Source: Deltaproteobacteria bacterium
Lineage (GTDB): Bacteria; Desulfobacterota; B13-G15; RBG-16-54-18
Direction: 5' to 3'
DNA: 64,000 bases
Assembly (NCBI GenBank): GCA_016927065.1
Contig: JAFGNJ010000004.1
Coordinates: forward strand, 124,001-188,000
Shown here: in pieces, positions 18,932-28,848 of the stretch
Layout: the number at the start of each line of letters is the position of its first letter
Numbering within the stretch: the stretch's first letter is position 1
Notes under the pieces: generated by a model
Databases searched by the model: none
What the model was told of the DNA's origin: nothing
What the model saw: only the letters and a program-made list of their open reading frames with translations
Position numbers and translations under genes: made by a program

Positions 18932-20368
18932 CTACTTTTTTAGCGCCTGGGCCAATCGTTCCAGGATCACCTGTTTACCCAAGAGAGGGAGTATATTCTT
19001 CAGCTCCGGTCCCTCAGCCCTGCTGGTGAGGGCCGCCCTGAGGGGGGCAAAGAGCTTCTTTCCTTTGAGTCCGGTCCGCTTTTTAAGCTCGGCAACGATC
19101 TGCGGAAAATCCTGCTCCTTCACTTCTTTCAACCCCTTCACGACCGCCTCCATGGCCTTCACCGCCTCGACGGCCCCATCCTCCGCGAGGGCTGATCGGG
19201 CCTCATCATCTACTGAAAACTCCCCGGGCAGAAAGATGGGAAGGTATTCCTTGATCTCAACGAGGGTCTCCACGTTCTCCTTCACTGCATCCATGACTTG
19301 TGCGAGCCATCGATCATCTACTTTGTCGAGAGGGAAGTCCTGGATGAAGGGGCGGGCATTGCGGAGGATATCCTCACCCGACATGGCGCGCAGATGCCCC
19401 CGGTTCACCCAGCGCAGCTTCCCTATGTCGAACGTTGCAGGGCTTCGGGCTATCCCCTCCAAAGAGAAGCGCTTGACCATCTCTTCCCATATAATGATCT
19501 CCTCGCCACCCGATATACCTCCCCCCAGAAGGGCAAGGTAATTGGCCACGGCCTGCGGGAGAAACCCTTCTGCCCGATAGGCCCGTACCGAGGTCGCACC
19601 ATACCGCTTGCTCAATCGTTCTCCCTCAGGGGCCACCATGAGGGGGTGGTGGGCGAAGCGGGGAGGGGTGAACCCGAGGGCCTCGTAGAGTAGGATCTGC
19701 CGGGGGGTGTTGGGGAGGTGGTCCTCCCCGCGGATCACGTGGGTGATCGCCATCAGGGCATCATCGACCACGGCGGCGAAGTTATAGGCCGGTCTGCCGT
19801 CGGAGCGCACGATAACGAAATCCTCGAGGAGATTATTTGCAAATACTTTTTTTCCGTGAATGATATCTTGCACCACAGTGGCCCCTTCAGGGACCACAAA
19901 GCGCAAGGAGGGCCGCCTCCCCTCCTTCTCCCGTTCCCGGACCTGCTGTGCTGAGAGTCCTCGGCACGTGCCGAGGTAGCGGGGCCGTTCCCCCTTGGCC
20001 AGCAAGTCCTCGCGCATCTGGGTCAACTCTTCGGGCGTGCAGTAGCATGGATAGGCCTTTTTCCCTTGAAGAAGCCTCTGGGCGTGTTCCTGATATATCT
20101 CCGTGCGTTCGGACTGACGGTAGGAACCGTGATCTCCTCCGGTATCGGGTCCTTCATCCCACGCCAAACCCAGCCACCGAAGGTCCTCCATGATGGCGGC
20201 TTCGGCAGCGGGATCGTGCCGGGCAACGTCGGTGTCCTCGATCCTGAGGATGAAGCTGCCCTTATGTTTTAGTGCGAACAGCTTATTATAAAAGGCCGTT
20301 CTGGCATTCCCGATGTGCAGCAACCCCGTCGGGCTTGGGGCAAACCGGACTCTTACCCTTTCCTTCAT
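18932..20368 (-). CDS. gltX: Glutamyl-tRNA synthetase
   Basis: RFAPSPTGLLHIGNARTAFYN; GERLSKRYGATSV (KMSKS-like); HVIRGEDHLPNTPRQI. Confidence 0.97.
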   Translation of the reverse strand: MKERVRVRFAPSPTGLLHIGNARTAFYNKLFALKHKGSFILRIEDTDVARHDPAAEAAIMEDLRWLGLAWDEGPDTGGDHGSYRQSERTEIYQEHAQRLLQGKKAYPCYCTPEELTQMREDLLAKGERPRYLGTCRGLSAQQVREREKEGRRPSLRFVVPEGATVVQDIIHGKKVFANNLLEDFVIVRSDGRPAYNFAAVVDDALMAITHVIRGEDHLPNTPRQILLYEALGFTPPRFAHHPLMVAPEGERLSKRYGATSVRAYRAEGFLPQAVANYLALLGGGISGGEEIIIWEEMVKRFSLEGIARSPATFDIGKLRWVNRGHLRAMSGEDILRNARPFIQDFPLDKVDDRWLAQVMDAVKENVETLVEIKEYLPIFLPGEFSVDDEARSALAEDGAVEAVKAMEAVVKGLKEVKEQDFPQIVAELKKRTGLKGKKLFAPLRAALTSRAEGPELKNILPLLGKQVILERLAQALKK

Positions 20369-20862
20369 CGCCCCTCCAGAAGGGCTACGGCATAGGCGGC
20401 GATCCCCTCACCCCTGCCTGCGAAGCCTAACCCCTCTGTCGAGGTGGCCTTGATGTTTACCCGCTCTTTATCAACCCCTAAGGTTGCGGCGACCTGATCC
20501 TCCATCTGCGGGAGATAGGACGCCAACCTGGGGGTCTGGGCCACGATTGTGGCATCAATGTTGGCTATCTTAAAACCCTTCTGGTTCACCTTCTCATTGA
20601 CCTTTTTCAAGAGAAGCAGGCTTTCAACATCCTTATACTGGGGATCGGTGTCGGGGAAGTGCCTCCCGAGATCTCCTGCGGATATGGCCCCCAACAGGGC
20701 ATCGCAGATCGCATGGGCAAGGCAATCGGCGTCCGAGTGTCCCGCGAGCCCCTGGTGCTCAGGGATCGTTACCCCCCCCAGAATCAAGGGGCGCCCCTCG
20801 GCAAAGGGGTGCACATCATACCCCACCCCTATCCGGTAGTCCGCCCGACCCTTCTCAACCAT
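20365..20862 (-). CDS. ispF: 2-C-methyl-D-erythritol 2,4-cyclodiphosphate synthase
   Basis: YRIGVGYDVHPFAEGRPLILGGVTIPEHQGLAGHSDADCLAHAICDALLGA. Start taken at MVEKGRADYR. Confidence 0.96.
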   Translation of the reverse strand: MVEKGRADYRIGVGYDVHPFAEGRPLILGGVTIPEHQGLAGHSDADCLAHAICDALLGAISAGDLGRHFPDTDPQYKDVESLLLLKKVNEKVNQKGFKIANIDATIVAQTPRLASYLPQMEDQVAATLGVDKERVNIKATSTEGLGFAGRGEGIAAYAVALLEGR

Positions 20863-21898
20863 GCGTCTTGCCCCCTCGTGATGTCGGCTTCTCGGAGAAA
20901 ATCTTTTCATCCTTCGCTCGGGCGAAGATCATCCTCCCTGCCGTGGTCTGCAACACGCTGGTGACCACGACGTCGAGCTCTTTGCCGATGATCTTTTTCC
21001 CCTCCTCCACCACGACCATCGTACCATCATCCAAATAGGCAACCCCCTGGCCCTGTTCTTTCCCCTCCTTAAGGATTTGGACATGAATGGTCTCTCCGGG
21101 GAGGACGACGGGTTTCAAGGCGTTGCTGAGGAGGTTAAGGTTCAAGGCTGCTAACCCTTGGAGTTCGGCAACCTTATTGAGATTGAAATCGTTGGTAATA
21201 ATCCTTCCATTAATCCTCTTGGCCAGCTCGATCAGCTTGGCATCGACCTCCTGTATTTTCGGGAAATCGTGGTCCGTTATCTTCACTTCCAAGTCGCTCT
21301 GCTTCTGTATACGGTTGAGAATATCGAGTCCCCGACGCCCCCGATTCCTCTTCAAGGGGTCTGAAGAATCGGCGATATGCTGCAACTCTCGGAGGATGAA
21401 CTGGGGGATGATGAAGGGACCTTCGAGAAAACCTGTTTCACAAACGTCGGCAATCCTCCCATCGATGATGACACTGGTATCGAGGATCTTGGGGATCTCA
21501 CCCCGAGGGCCCGTCTTGCTGAGAATCCTCCACCCGGCCGGGTTAAATTCCTTCCCCTTCCACACCCCAATCATGATTCCCACATATCCCGTCAGGATAT
21601 AGATGAGGGGGTAGAGATGGGTATCTTTCCAGTCGGCAGGGATGAAGATCGCAGCGGCCAGATAGGTGAGAAAAAAGGCTGTTACCACTCCGATTATACC
21701 GCCGACAATCCCTTTGCCCGAGGCCCGTTTGATGCTGATTTCTACAAAGATGACCAGAAGAGACGCTAATCCTCCTACTATTCCCCCCCAGAGGGAAGCA
21801 AGAGGGGAGCGGAGCAACTCCGGTCCTATATATACCCCCGCTAGAACGCAAAAAATAAACAGGAATACGCGTACGATGCTTAAACCTATTCCCCCCAT
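20855..21898 (-). CDS. PIN/TRAM-domain integral membrane protein (YacL-like)
   Basis: Four N-terminal TM segments, PIN domain KILDTSVIIDGRIADV...FIIPQFILRELQHIADS...NRGRRGLDIL, C-terminal TRAM-like GEGVAYLDDGTMVVVE-type sequence. Confidence 0.93.
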   Translation of the reverse strand: MGGIGLSIVRVFLFIFCVLAGVYIGPELLRSPLASLWGGIVGGLASLLVIFVEISIKRASGKGIVGGIIGVVTAFFLTYLAAAIFIPADWKDTHLYPLIYILTGYVGIMIGVWKGKEFNPAGWRILSKTGPRGEIPKILDTSVIIDGRIADVCETGFLEGPFIIPQFILRELQHIADSSDPLKRNRGRRGLDILNRIQKQSDLEVKITDHDFPKIQEVDAKLIELAKRINGRIITNDFNLNKVAELQGLAALNLNLLSNALKPVVLPGETIHVQILKEGKEQGQGVAYLDDGTMVVVEEGKKIIGKELDVVVTSVLQTTAGRMIFARAKDEKIFSEKPTSRGGKTHG

Positions 21899-22036
21899 AT
21901 AACACCTCCTAGCTCATATGGTTGCGCTGAACCTCTTCTTTATTAAGTGAGGATGGGGGGAAGGAGATTATTCTGAAATCATCCGCTCAGACAAGATGAG
22001 CGGATAAAAAATTAGAAAATTACAATAAGGCCTTTT

Positions 22037-22525
22037 TTAAAGCAAAATACCCTGGATTTCCTTCCCTACATCCGCCTCTTCAGTATCTTTCGAGATGGCC
22101 AATTCTTTAACGAGAAGCTTTTGGGCCGTATCCATCAATTTTCTTTCCCCAAAGGACAGCCCCTTCTCGCTTTTCAGCGAGTGAAGCTCTCGGAATACCT
22201 TGGCCACCTCAAATATGGATCCACTTTGGATCCTTTCCATATAGCCGCGATATCTCTGATTCCACGGCTGATGATTGTTGGGAACATCCTTACTCTTCAG
22301 GATTTCATAGATCTCTGGAATCTTTCCTGGCGCAATAACTTCTCTCATGCCTGTAGTACCAGCGTTTTCCTTCGGGATCTTAATGGTCATCTGTGTGTCG
22401 AGGATGCTAAGCACGTAAAAGTCCTGCACTTTGCCTCCCATGTCCATTTTCTCGATACTCTCTATGGCCCCCACTCCATGACCGGGATAAACGGCGAAGT
22501 CCCCTATCTCAAACATCTCGTCCAT
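22037..22525 (-). CDS. CarD/CdnL-family transcription regulator
   Basis: MFEIGDFAVYPGHGVGAIESIEKMDMGGKVQDFYVLSILD...IKIPKENAGTTGMREVI. Confidence 0.93.
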   Translation of the reverse strand: MDEMFEIGDFAVYPGHGVGAIESIEKMDMGGKVQDFYVLSILDTQMTIKIPKENAGTTGMREVIAPGKIPEIYEILKSKDVPNNHQPWNQRYRGYMERIQSGSIFEVAKVFRELHSLKSEKGLSFGERKLMDTAQKLLVKELAISKDTEEADVGKEIQGILL

Positions 22526-22578
22526 TATTCCCTTTGCTCCTTACTGTTAGTTGTTCTATCATCCTCCGAAGACAGGTG

Positions 22579-23757
22579 TTAACTGTGAGGAGGGGGTTTC
22601 ACGACAGCATTCGTCTGAACTCTTCCTTGGATAACCTGTGCTACTGCCGCATCGACACCGAACAGTTTGGAAACTTTTATTTTCCCTATGGATTTTGTTC
22701 CCTTAGGGTCTCCTGCAGGATATACTTCCAAGAGGTCGCCTTTTTTGAGACCTGTCTGATAGCCCGCATTGAGATAGACCGTATTCCCTTCGACCAAGAC
22801 TATTCGCGTAAGCCAGTCCATCCCGTTTATTTCATTAACGACCTGGGCAACGATGTTGTCAACTGCCAGGTCCACCGCTCTATATTTGGCCCTTTCCTCA
22901 CTCAGAGCCCCATATTCTTCACTGCCGGCAATAGGATTGGTGGCGACAAATTCTCTCACAATACGCCCCTCGGTAGCATCGAGAAACTTCGTGTCTATGC
23001 GTACAATGGCCATAGAAACTTTTTCCTCTTCGGCTTCACTTGCAGAGGTGACGAAGGGACCGTACACCGTCCCCGTAATGACCCCTTGTACCCCTAACGC
23101 CTTGTTAAGCACTGTTGTCTTTGCAGGGTCTTTGAGGCTCGCCAGAGAGAGCCCAACTTTGTTGAGGGCAAGTCTTACCGCTTCCCTATCCATCACCAGG
23201 CAAGTGAAGACCTTGCTCTCCATCTTTTTGGCCAACCTGTCCGCAATGACCTCACCGAATTTTTCAAAGGTAAAGGTGGTACGGTCTTCAAAGGGGAGAA
23301 CAGCTATCTTGCGTTTGAGGTAGGGGTGCTTCAGGATTGGAGTGGTAACGACCGGGGTTTTCGTTTCTTCCGTGTCCTGATCTTGTGCTGATGCAACGAC
23401 ACCCGACTGCTCAGCCTCCCGTTCTATACCTGTAATTTCCTCTGTTTTAACATCCTCCCTTTTTGCCCGCTCCACCTCAAGTGATAAGGGCTCGACTTCT
23501 CCGGCCAAGTATCTGTCAACCTTTACATAGGTAAAGATGGTATTGCCTTGTTCGTCTTTGCCTGTCGCGACTTTGATATACTTTTCCCCGTCGATGACGT
23601 ATATATCCTTGTCCGATAACCTGGTTAACTCTTCCTTTGTATAGGGTGATCGGGACCTCTTCCAGGGCAGGATAGAGCATGACGCCGATGAAGCCACGAC
23701 AAAAAGGAGCAAAACCCCTATCATTACCCGCACGCGCGCCCTTTGATTGTACAGCAT
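22579..23757 (-). CDS. Putative lipoprotein with CsgG/FlgT-like domain
   Basis: Lipobox-like LFVVASSASCS; KIAVLPFEDRTTFTFEKFGEVIADRLAKKM...LGVQGVITGTVYGP resembles CsgG-type domains; C-terminal LVEGNTVYLNAGYQTGLKKGDLLEVYPAGD. Confidence 0.65.
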   Translation of the reverse strand: MLYNQRARVRVMIGVLLLFVVASSASCSILPWKRSRSPYTKEELTRLSDKDIYVIDGEKYIKVATGKDEQGNTIFTYVKVDRYLAGEVEPLSLEVERAKREDVKTEEITGIEREAEQSGVVASAQDQDTEETKTPVVTTPILKHPYLKRKIAVLPFEDRTTFTFEKFGEVIADRLAKKMESKVFTCLVMDREAVRLALNKVGLSLASLKDPAKTTVLNKALGVQGVITGTVYGPFVTSASEAEEEKVSMAIVRIDTKFLDATEGRIVREFVATNPIAGSEEYGALSEERAKYRAVDLAVDNIVAQVVNEINGMDWLTRIVLVEGNTVYLNAGYQTGLKKGDLLEVYPAGDPKGTKSIGKIKVSKLFGVDAAVAQVIQGRVQTNAVVKPPPHS

Positions 23758-23933
23758 GGTTGTTTTATAGCAGAATGGCGAGCAAAAAGCAAGTGCAAAT
23801 CTTCACTCTATTCTCATCTGCATAAGGTTACAGGTCGCTTTGTCCCTCTTTAAGAGTAAGGCATGCCTTTCTGTTGACACACAGATGACTTCTCTGTACA
23901 ATTTAGATATCATAGAAAATTGGTACGAAAGCG

Positions 23934-25217
23934 ATGTGTAAAAAAGCCTTTTTGTCTATACTATTACTTGTTGCCAGTATATCCGGTGTTTTCGCCCAAG
24001 GAGACTTCGTCTACCTCCTCAAGGTCGAAGATGCTAGCATCAATCCCGCCACCGCAGGATATATCGTCAAGGGCATTGATAAGGCGGAACAAGAGGGGGC
24101 TTCTTGTCTGGTGATCCAGTTAGACACCCCGGGGGGGCTTATGGATTCGATGCGTTCAATCGTCAAGCGCATCCTGAGCGCCAAAATCCCCATCATCGTC
24201 TATGTCGCACCCAGTGGCTCCCGTGCCGGGTCGGCGGGAGTCTTTATCACCTTGGCCGGCCATATCGCCGCCATGGCGCCGGGGACCAATATCGGTGCGG
24301 CCCATCCTGTAAATATGGGTGAAGAGATAGACGAAACGATGGAGGCCAAGATCCTCAATGACACCGTTGCCTATATCCGAACTATCGCCAAACAGCGGGG
24401 GAAAAACGAGCAATGGGCTGAACAAGCGGTACGGGAGAGCGTTTCAATAAAAGAGGATGAGGCGCTCAAGCTGGGAGTCATTGATCTCATATCCCCCAGT
24501 TTGGAGGACCTCCTCAGCAAGGTGGATGGCAGACAGATAGTGATCGCGCCGGGAACAGAGCTGACCCTTACGACAAAGGGGGCGGAGGTTAAGAATATAC
24601 CGATGTCCTTTCGGGATAAACTCCTCTCCATCCTGTCCAATCCGAACATCGTGTATATACTGTTTATGCTCGGCGTCTTTGGAATCCTCGCCGAATTCAG
24701 TAGACCCGGAGCGATTTTCCCCGGTGTCATCGGAGGGATTTGTCTCATCTTGGCCTTCTTCTCCTTTCAGTCGCTCCCTATAAACTACGCGGGGATCGCC
24801 CTAATCCTTTTGGGGGTCGTTATGTTTATCGCAGAGATCAAAATTACCAGCTATGGGATACTCTCCATTGGGGGGGTGATATCCATCCTCTTGGGTTCAA
24901 TCATGCTCATCGACAGTCCAGCCGAATTTCTGAGGATCTCCTTTGTGAACGTTATCCTGCCTGTGGTGATATTCAGCTCCGCCCTCTTTCTCTTTGCCCT
25001 CATCATGGTCGTGAGGGCGCACCGCCGACGCCCTACAACCGGCAGAGAAGGACTAATTGGTGGCAGAGGAATCGCCAAGACCGATTTGAAGCCGGAAGGC
25101 TTCGTGGAGATCAGGGGAGAGCTCTGGAATGCGGTGGCTGAGGAAACAATCAAGGCTGGTGAAAAGATACAGGTGAAGGAAATGGAAGGAATGCAGGTAA
25201 AAGTAATAAAGATATAA
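23934..25217 (+). CDS. NfeD family ClpP-class membrane serine protease (long form)
   Basis: [59 protein letters not shown] region; C-terminal OB-fold [31 protein letters not shown]. Confidence 0.93.
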   Translation: MCKKAFLSILLLVASISGVFAQGDFVYLLKVEDASINPATAGYIVKGIDKAEQEGASCLVIQLDTPGGLMDSMRSIVKRILSAKIPIIVYVAPSGSRAGSAGVFITLAGHIAAMAPGTNIGAAHPVNMGEEIDETMEAKILNDTVAYIRTIAKQRGKNEQWAEQAVRESVSIKEDEALKLGVIDLISPSLEDLLSKVDGRQIVIAPGTELTLTTKGAEVKNIPMSFRDKLLSILSNPNIVYILFMLGVFGILAEFSRPGAIFPGVIGGICLILAFFSFQSLPINYAGIALILLGVVMFIAEIKITSYGILSIGGVISILLGSIMLIDSPAEFLRISFVNVILPVVIFSSALFLFALIMVVRAHRRRPTTGREGLIGGRGIAKTDLKPEGFVEIRGELWNAVAEETIKAGEKIQVKEMEGMQVKVIKI

Positions 25218-25239
25218 AACAGAGGGAAGGAGGAACATT

Positions 25240-26001
25240 ATGCCGACGGGTTTGATATTTATCATTATTTTTGGTTTTATCATCTTGTCCGCCGCCATCA
25301 AGATCTTGAGGGAGTATGAGCGGGGCGTCATCTTCAGGCTGGGGAGGCTCGTAGGGACCAGGGGACCAGGGCTCATTATCATCATTCCGGGGATCGAAAA
25401 GATGGTGAGGATGAGCCTGAGGACAGTGGTTCTGGATGTCCCCCCGCAGGATGTCATCACCAAGGACAACGTCTCCATTAAGGTAAACGCGGTGATCTAC
25501 TTTAGAGTGATGATTCCGCAGGACGCGGTGGTCCAGGTGGAGGATTTTCTCTATGCCACCGGCCAGTTGGCCCAGACCACCCTGCGCAGCATCGTAGGGC
25601 AGGCGGAGCTGGACGAGATCCTGGCGGAGCGGGAGAAGATCAACCACCGACTCCAGAACATCCTCGATAAGCAGACCGACATGTGGGGGATCAAGGTGTC
25701 CATGGTGGAGATCAAACACATCGACCTCCCCCAGGAGATGCAGCGGGCCATGGCGAAACAGGCCGAGGCGGAGCGGGAGCGGAGGGCCAAGGTCATCAAC
25801 GCCGAGGGGGAATTTCAGGCTGCCCAGCGGCTTAAAGAAGCCGCAGTTATTATCCAGCCTTATCCCGTCGCCCTGCAGTTGCGGTTTCTGCAGACCCTGC
25901 GGGAGGTGGCTGCGGAGAACAATTCGACCACCCTCTTTCCGATACCTGTCGACCTCTTTGAGCCCTTTCTCAAAAAGGTTACCGGCGGCAAGGGGAAATA
26001 A
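25240..26001 (+). CDS. Slipin/stomatin-like SPFH-domain protein
   Basis: [71 protein letters not shown]. Confidence 0.95.
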   Translation: MPTGLIFIIIFGFIILSAAIKILREYERGVIFRLGRLVGTRGPGLIIIIPGIEKMVRMSLRTVVLDVPPQDVITKDNVSIKVNAVIYFRVMIPQDAVVQVEDFLYATGQLAQTTLRSIVGQAELDEILAEREKINHRLQNILDKQTDMWGIKVSMVEIKHIDLPQEMQRAMAKQAEAERERRAKVINAEGEFQAAQRLKEAAVIIQPYPVALQLRFLQTLREVAAENNSTTLFPIPVDLFEPFLKKVTGGKGK

Positions 26002-26093
26002 AAAAACCTTTTCTCCGCTCGCTCCTGTGCACGAAGAGGGGTGTATCGAGATTGCACGATAATCACAAACATCCATTCGTGGGTTCAAACCAA

Positions 26094-26126
26094 GAGAGGA
26101 GGCGGAACCGCCTCCTCTCTTTTTTT
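26094..26126 (+). terminator. Strong rho-independent terminator after nfeD-slipin
   Basis: Perfect 12-bp arms gagaggaggcgg-aa-ccgcctcctctc plus T7. Confidence 0.9.
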
Positions 26127-26351
26127 CTCTAGCATCCCCTTCCATAGTACTTAACCCCCACGTCACCCGGGGGGTTGGAAGAGGTTACCTGAACTTCGGG
26201 CATTTCTGAGTGATAACCTCTCTGCATTGATCAAATATTCCAAAGGGTTTCGGGGCGGAAAATTTGCCAGAATATCCTTGAGCTTCTTTTTATACCGTGC
26301 TATCTTTGACTATAACAAAACAACAAATTAAGGGCGGCTATAAAAGCCAAC

Positions 26352-26445
26352 TCTGTGAATTACGAAAGGACAGAACCATCCTCGCGGGAGGAACGAGGGT
26401 GGATATGAGACGTTTGTGGGTGCCGGAGATAATGTTGGCTGGGCA
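26352..26445 (+). promoter_or_regulatory. Putative structured 5' leader RNA of the AICAR transformylase gene
   Basis: Three possible hairpins: tctgt/acaga (26352-26374), ccatcctcg/cgagggtgg (26376-26402), gcc/ggc (26422-26439), followed by ggCTGGGCA, which resembles the ZTP/pfl riboswitch 3' core. Confidence 0.25.
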
Positions 26446-26503
26446 ATAATCAGAGGGAGGGGAAGGAAAAAAGGCTCATGATAAGGGAGGTACAGGAAAG
26501 GAC

Positions 26504-27796
26504 ATGAAAGATTATAAGAAGGCCTATCGAACCATTATGGACGATCACTTCCCCGATGACATGGTTATCACCTTTGGAGACCAAACCCTCATCTATCGCA
26601 AACGCACCTGGAAGATCCCCGATGACGGGACCGGGGAGCTCATCGAAAAGGGGCTCAGGTATGGCGAGAACCCCGGTCAGGAGGCGGCCCTCTATGAACT
26701 GGTCAAAGGTAATCTGCTTCTCGGCGATTGTCGGTTTGTCGAACCGGGCAACGGCCTCGTCAGCGCCATCACCGAGGAGGATATGCTGCAGTCGGGCAAA
26801 CATCCAGGAAAGACCAATCTCACCGATGCCGACAATGCCCTGAATGTCTTAAAATACCTCACCAAGAAACCAGCGGTCTCCATCATGAAACACAATAACC
26901 CCTGCGGCGTGGCGTACGGGGAGACCCTGGCTGCGGCCTATGACAGGGCCAATATGGCCGATCGAATCGCCGCCTTTGGGGGATGCGCGGCCTGCAATCG
27001 CCCGATTGACAAGACCACTGCCGAGTTGATGAGCCACAACTACCTGGAGGTGGTGGTGGCTCCTGACTACGAAGAAGGGACTCTCGAAATCTTAAAGAAG
27101 AGAAAAAACCTCAGGATCATTAAGATAGGGCGGATGGAAGGGCTGGAGCGGTATCGGACCCTCAGGTACCTCGATTTCAAATCCCTCATCGATGGAGGGA
27201 TCGTCGTCCAGCAGTCCCCCCTCAATGCCATTACTGCACCCGAGGACTTTAAACCGGCTGTCGCCTTCCATCAAGGCACGGAGTACCGGATCGCCAGACC
27301 CCCCACCGATGCCGAATACGAAGACATGCTCTTTGGCTGGTGTGTGGAGCAGGGGGTAACTTCCAATTCCGTGCTCTATGTAAAAGACGGGGTCACGGTA
27401 GGCATTGGGACCGGTGAGCAGGATCGGGTGGGGGTGGCGGAGATCGCCGTTTTCAAGGCCTATACCAAGTATGCAGACTCCCTCTGTTTCCGGCAACACG
27501 GGATCCCTTACAAGCAATTGGAACAAGAGATTGAATCGGGGCAGAGAGAACACTCGCACAAAGAAGAGATCGATCAACAGGTGAAAGACGAGCGGGGAGG
27601 AATCAAGGGGGCCATTATGATCTCCGACGCCTTTTTCCCCTTCCGCGACGGGGTGGATGTCGGGATCAAAGAAGAGGTAACAGGTATCGTCCACCCCGGG
27701 GGATCAGATCGGGACTTCGAGTCCATTGAGGCCTGTAATGAGGCCGAGCCGCAGGTCACCATGGTCTTCACCGGCCAAAGGGCCTTTAAGCACTGA
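26504..27796 (+). CDS. Stand-alone AICAR transformylase (PurH C-terminal domain; no IMP cyclohydrolase domain)
   Basis: LRYGENPGQEAALYEL, MKHNNPCGVAYGETLAAAY, SDAFFPFRDGVDVGIKEEVTGIVHPGGSDRD. Confidence 0.9.
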   Translation: MKDYKKAYRTIMDDHFPDDMVITFGDQTLIYRKRTWKIPDDGTGELIEKGLRYGENPGQEAALYELVKGNLLLGDCRFVEPGNGLVSAITEEDMLQSGKHPGKTNLTDADNALNVLKYLTKKPAVSIMKHNNPCGVAYGETLAAAYDRANMADRIAAFGGCAACNRPIDKTTAELMSHNYLEVVVAPDYEEGTLEILKKRKNLRIIKIGRMEGLERYRTLRYLDFKSLIDGGIVVQQSPLNAITAPEDFKPAVAFHQGTEYRIARPPTDAEYEDMLFGWCVEQGVTSNSVLYVKDGVTVGIGTGEQDRVGVAEIAVFKAYTKYADSLCFRQHGIPYKQLEQEIESGQREHSHKEEIDQQVKDERGGIKGAIMISDAFFPFRDGVDVGIKEEVTGIVHPGGSDRDFESIEACNEAEPQVTMVFTGQRAFKH

Positions 27797-27798
27797 GC

Positions 27799-28686
27799 AT
27801 GGCAAGGTCAAAAGATAAGCAGAAACTTCAAAAGTTGAAGGATGAGATTGAGACCATGAAGTATGAGGGGATTGATCATCAGCATCCGAAGTTTCAAGAA
27901 TGGAAGAAATCAGCGATGTCTATACTCAAAGCGATTTATGGAGAAGGTTCTCCCATCCTACTGAAGTTTGACGAGGTAGGTTCCAAACGCCGCGAGGATC
28001 GGATGTGGGAGGAGGGACTTGATGTCAGGGGAAAAGGAAAGGCCGTTTTTAAGGTTGAACTGGAGCGGGCTCGGACCATTCTTGATGAGGCCCTGGAGGT
28101 TGCGCACCTCCTTGGGGAGGATGGAAAGAAGATAAATGAAGAAGAGTTCATTAGCACCGTAAGTAAAGGGGCCTTAATGGAGGAAACTGTCCCGGCAACC
28201 AAACCATCAGCCCCGAAAGCACCCCCCGCGGTGACGCCAGAACCAATCCCCCAGGTGCCACCCGAACCCCCGCCGCAGGTACTACCCACAGCAACTAAAG
28301 AGGTAAGTGAGCGGAGACGCGAAAAGGATATTGAGGAGTTGCTCCACGAGTTGGAACAGGATAAAAAGGACCTGGAAAGGGTACAGACCACTCTCGAGGA
28401 AGCCTTGGAAGGTATCACTGCCCAAAGCGAGGAGGATAGACTCGAGGAACTCATCCAACAGTTGGAGGAACAGATAAAGGACCCCAATGTACAGATGCGC
28501 AAGGTTCAGAAGACCATGGAGGAGCTTTTGAGGGTGAAGGGGAAAAAGGCCCTCTTACAGCGCTTGACCCAAGAAACAAGGGATCCTAAAGTCCCGTGGG
28601 GGAAGGTCAGGGGATTGATGAAGGGGGTATGGGAGATTGACAGGAAGTTCCTTATCGATATCCTCCCTGACCTCATAGAAGACTAA
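27799..28686 (+). CDS. Hypothetical charged, coiled-coil-like protein with Pro-rich linker
   Basis: 295-aa ORF directly after the AICAR transformylase gene; linker PSAPKAPPAVTPEPIPQVPPEPPPQVLP; repeated LLHELEQDKKDLERVQTTLEEALEG / LIQQLEEQIKDPNVQMRKVQKTMEELL. Confidence 0.65.
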   Translation: MARSKDKQKLQKLKDEIETMKYEGIDHQHPKFQEWKKSAMSILKAIYGEGSPILLKFDEVGSKRREDRMWEEGLDVRGKGKAVFKVELERARTILDEALEVAHLLGEDGKKINEEEFISTVSKGALMEETVPATKPSAPKAPPAVTPEPIPQVPPEPPPQVLPTATKEVSERRREKDIEELLHELEQDKKDLERVQTTLEEALEGITAQSEEDRLEELIQQLEEQIKDPNVQMRKVQKTMEELLRVKGKKALLQRLTQETRDPKVPWGKVRGLMKGVWEIDRKFLIDILPDLIED

Positions 28687-28848
28687 CTACAAAGAATGTT
28701 CGTCAAAAAACCTGCTGATCCTCAAAGAAGGCGGGAAAAAAGACTTGCCGTAATCTCGTGAACCACAGATCCTAGCGGTAACTCGCTTTTTTCAGCAAAA
28801 CAATACAACTATCGGCAATCCCACCTACAGATACTCTGAAGCGATATT

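Noticed and set aside
25150-26166. 338-aa minus-strand ORF opposite the slipin gene
   Set aside because: Low-complexity antisense shadow of a strongly conserved SPFH gene.
26504-27796. Annotation as full bifunctional purH
   Set aside because: The N-terminal IMP cyclohydrolase/MGS-like domain is absent from the ORF.
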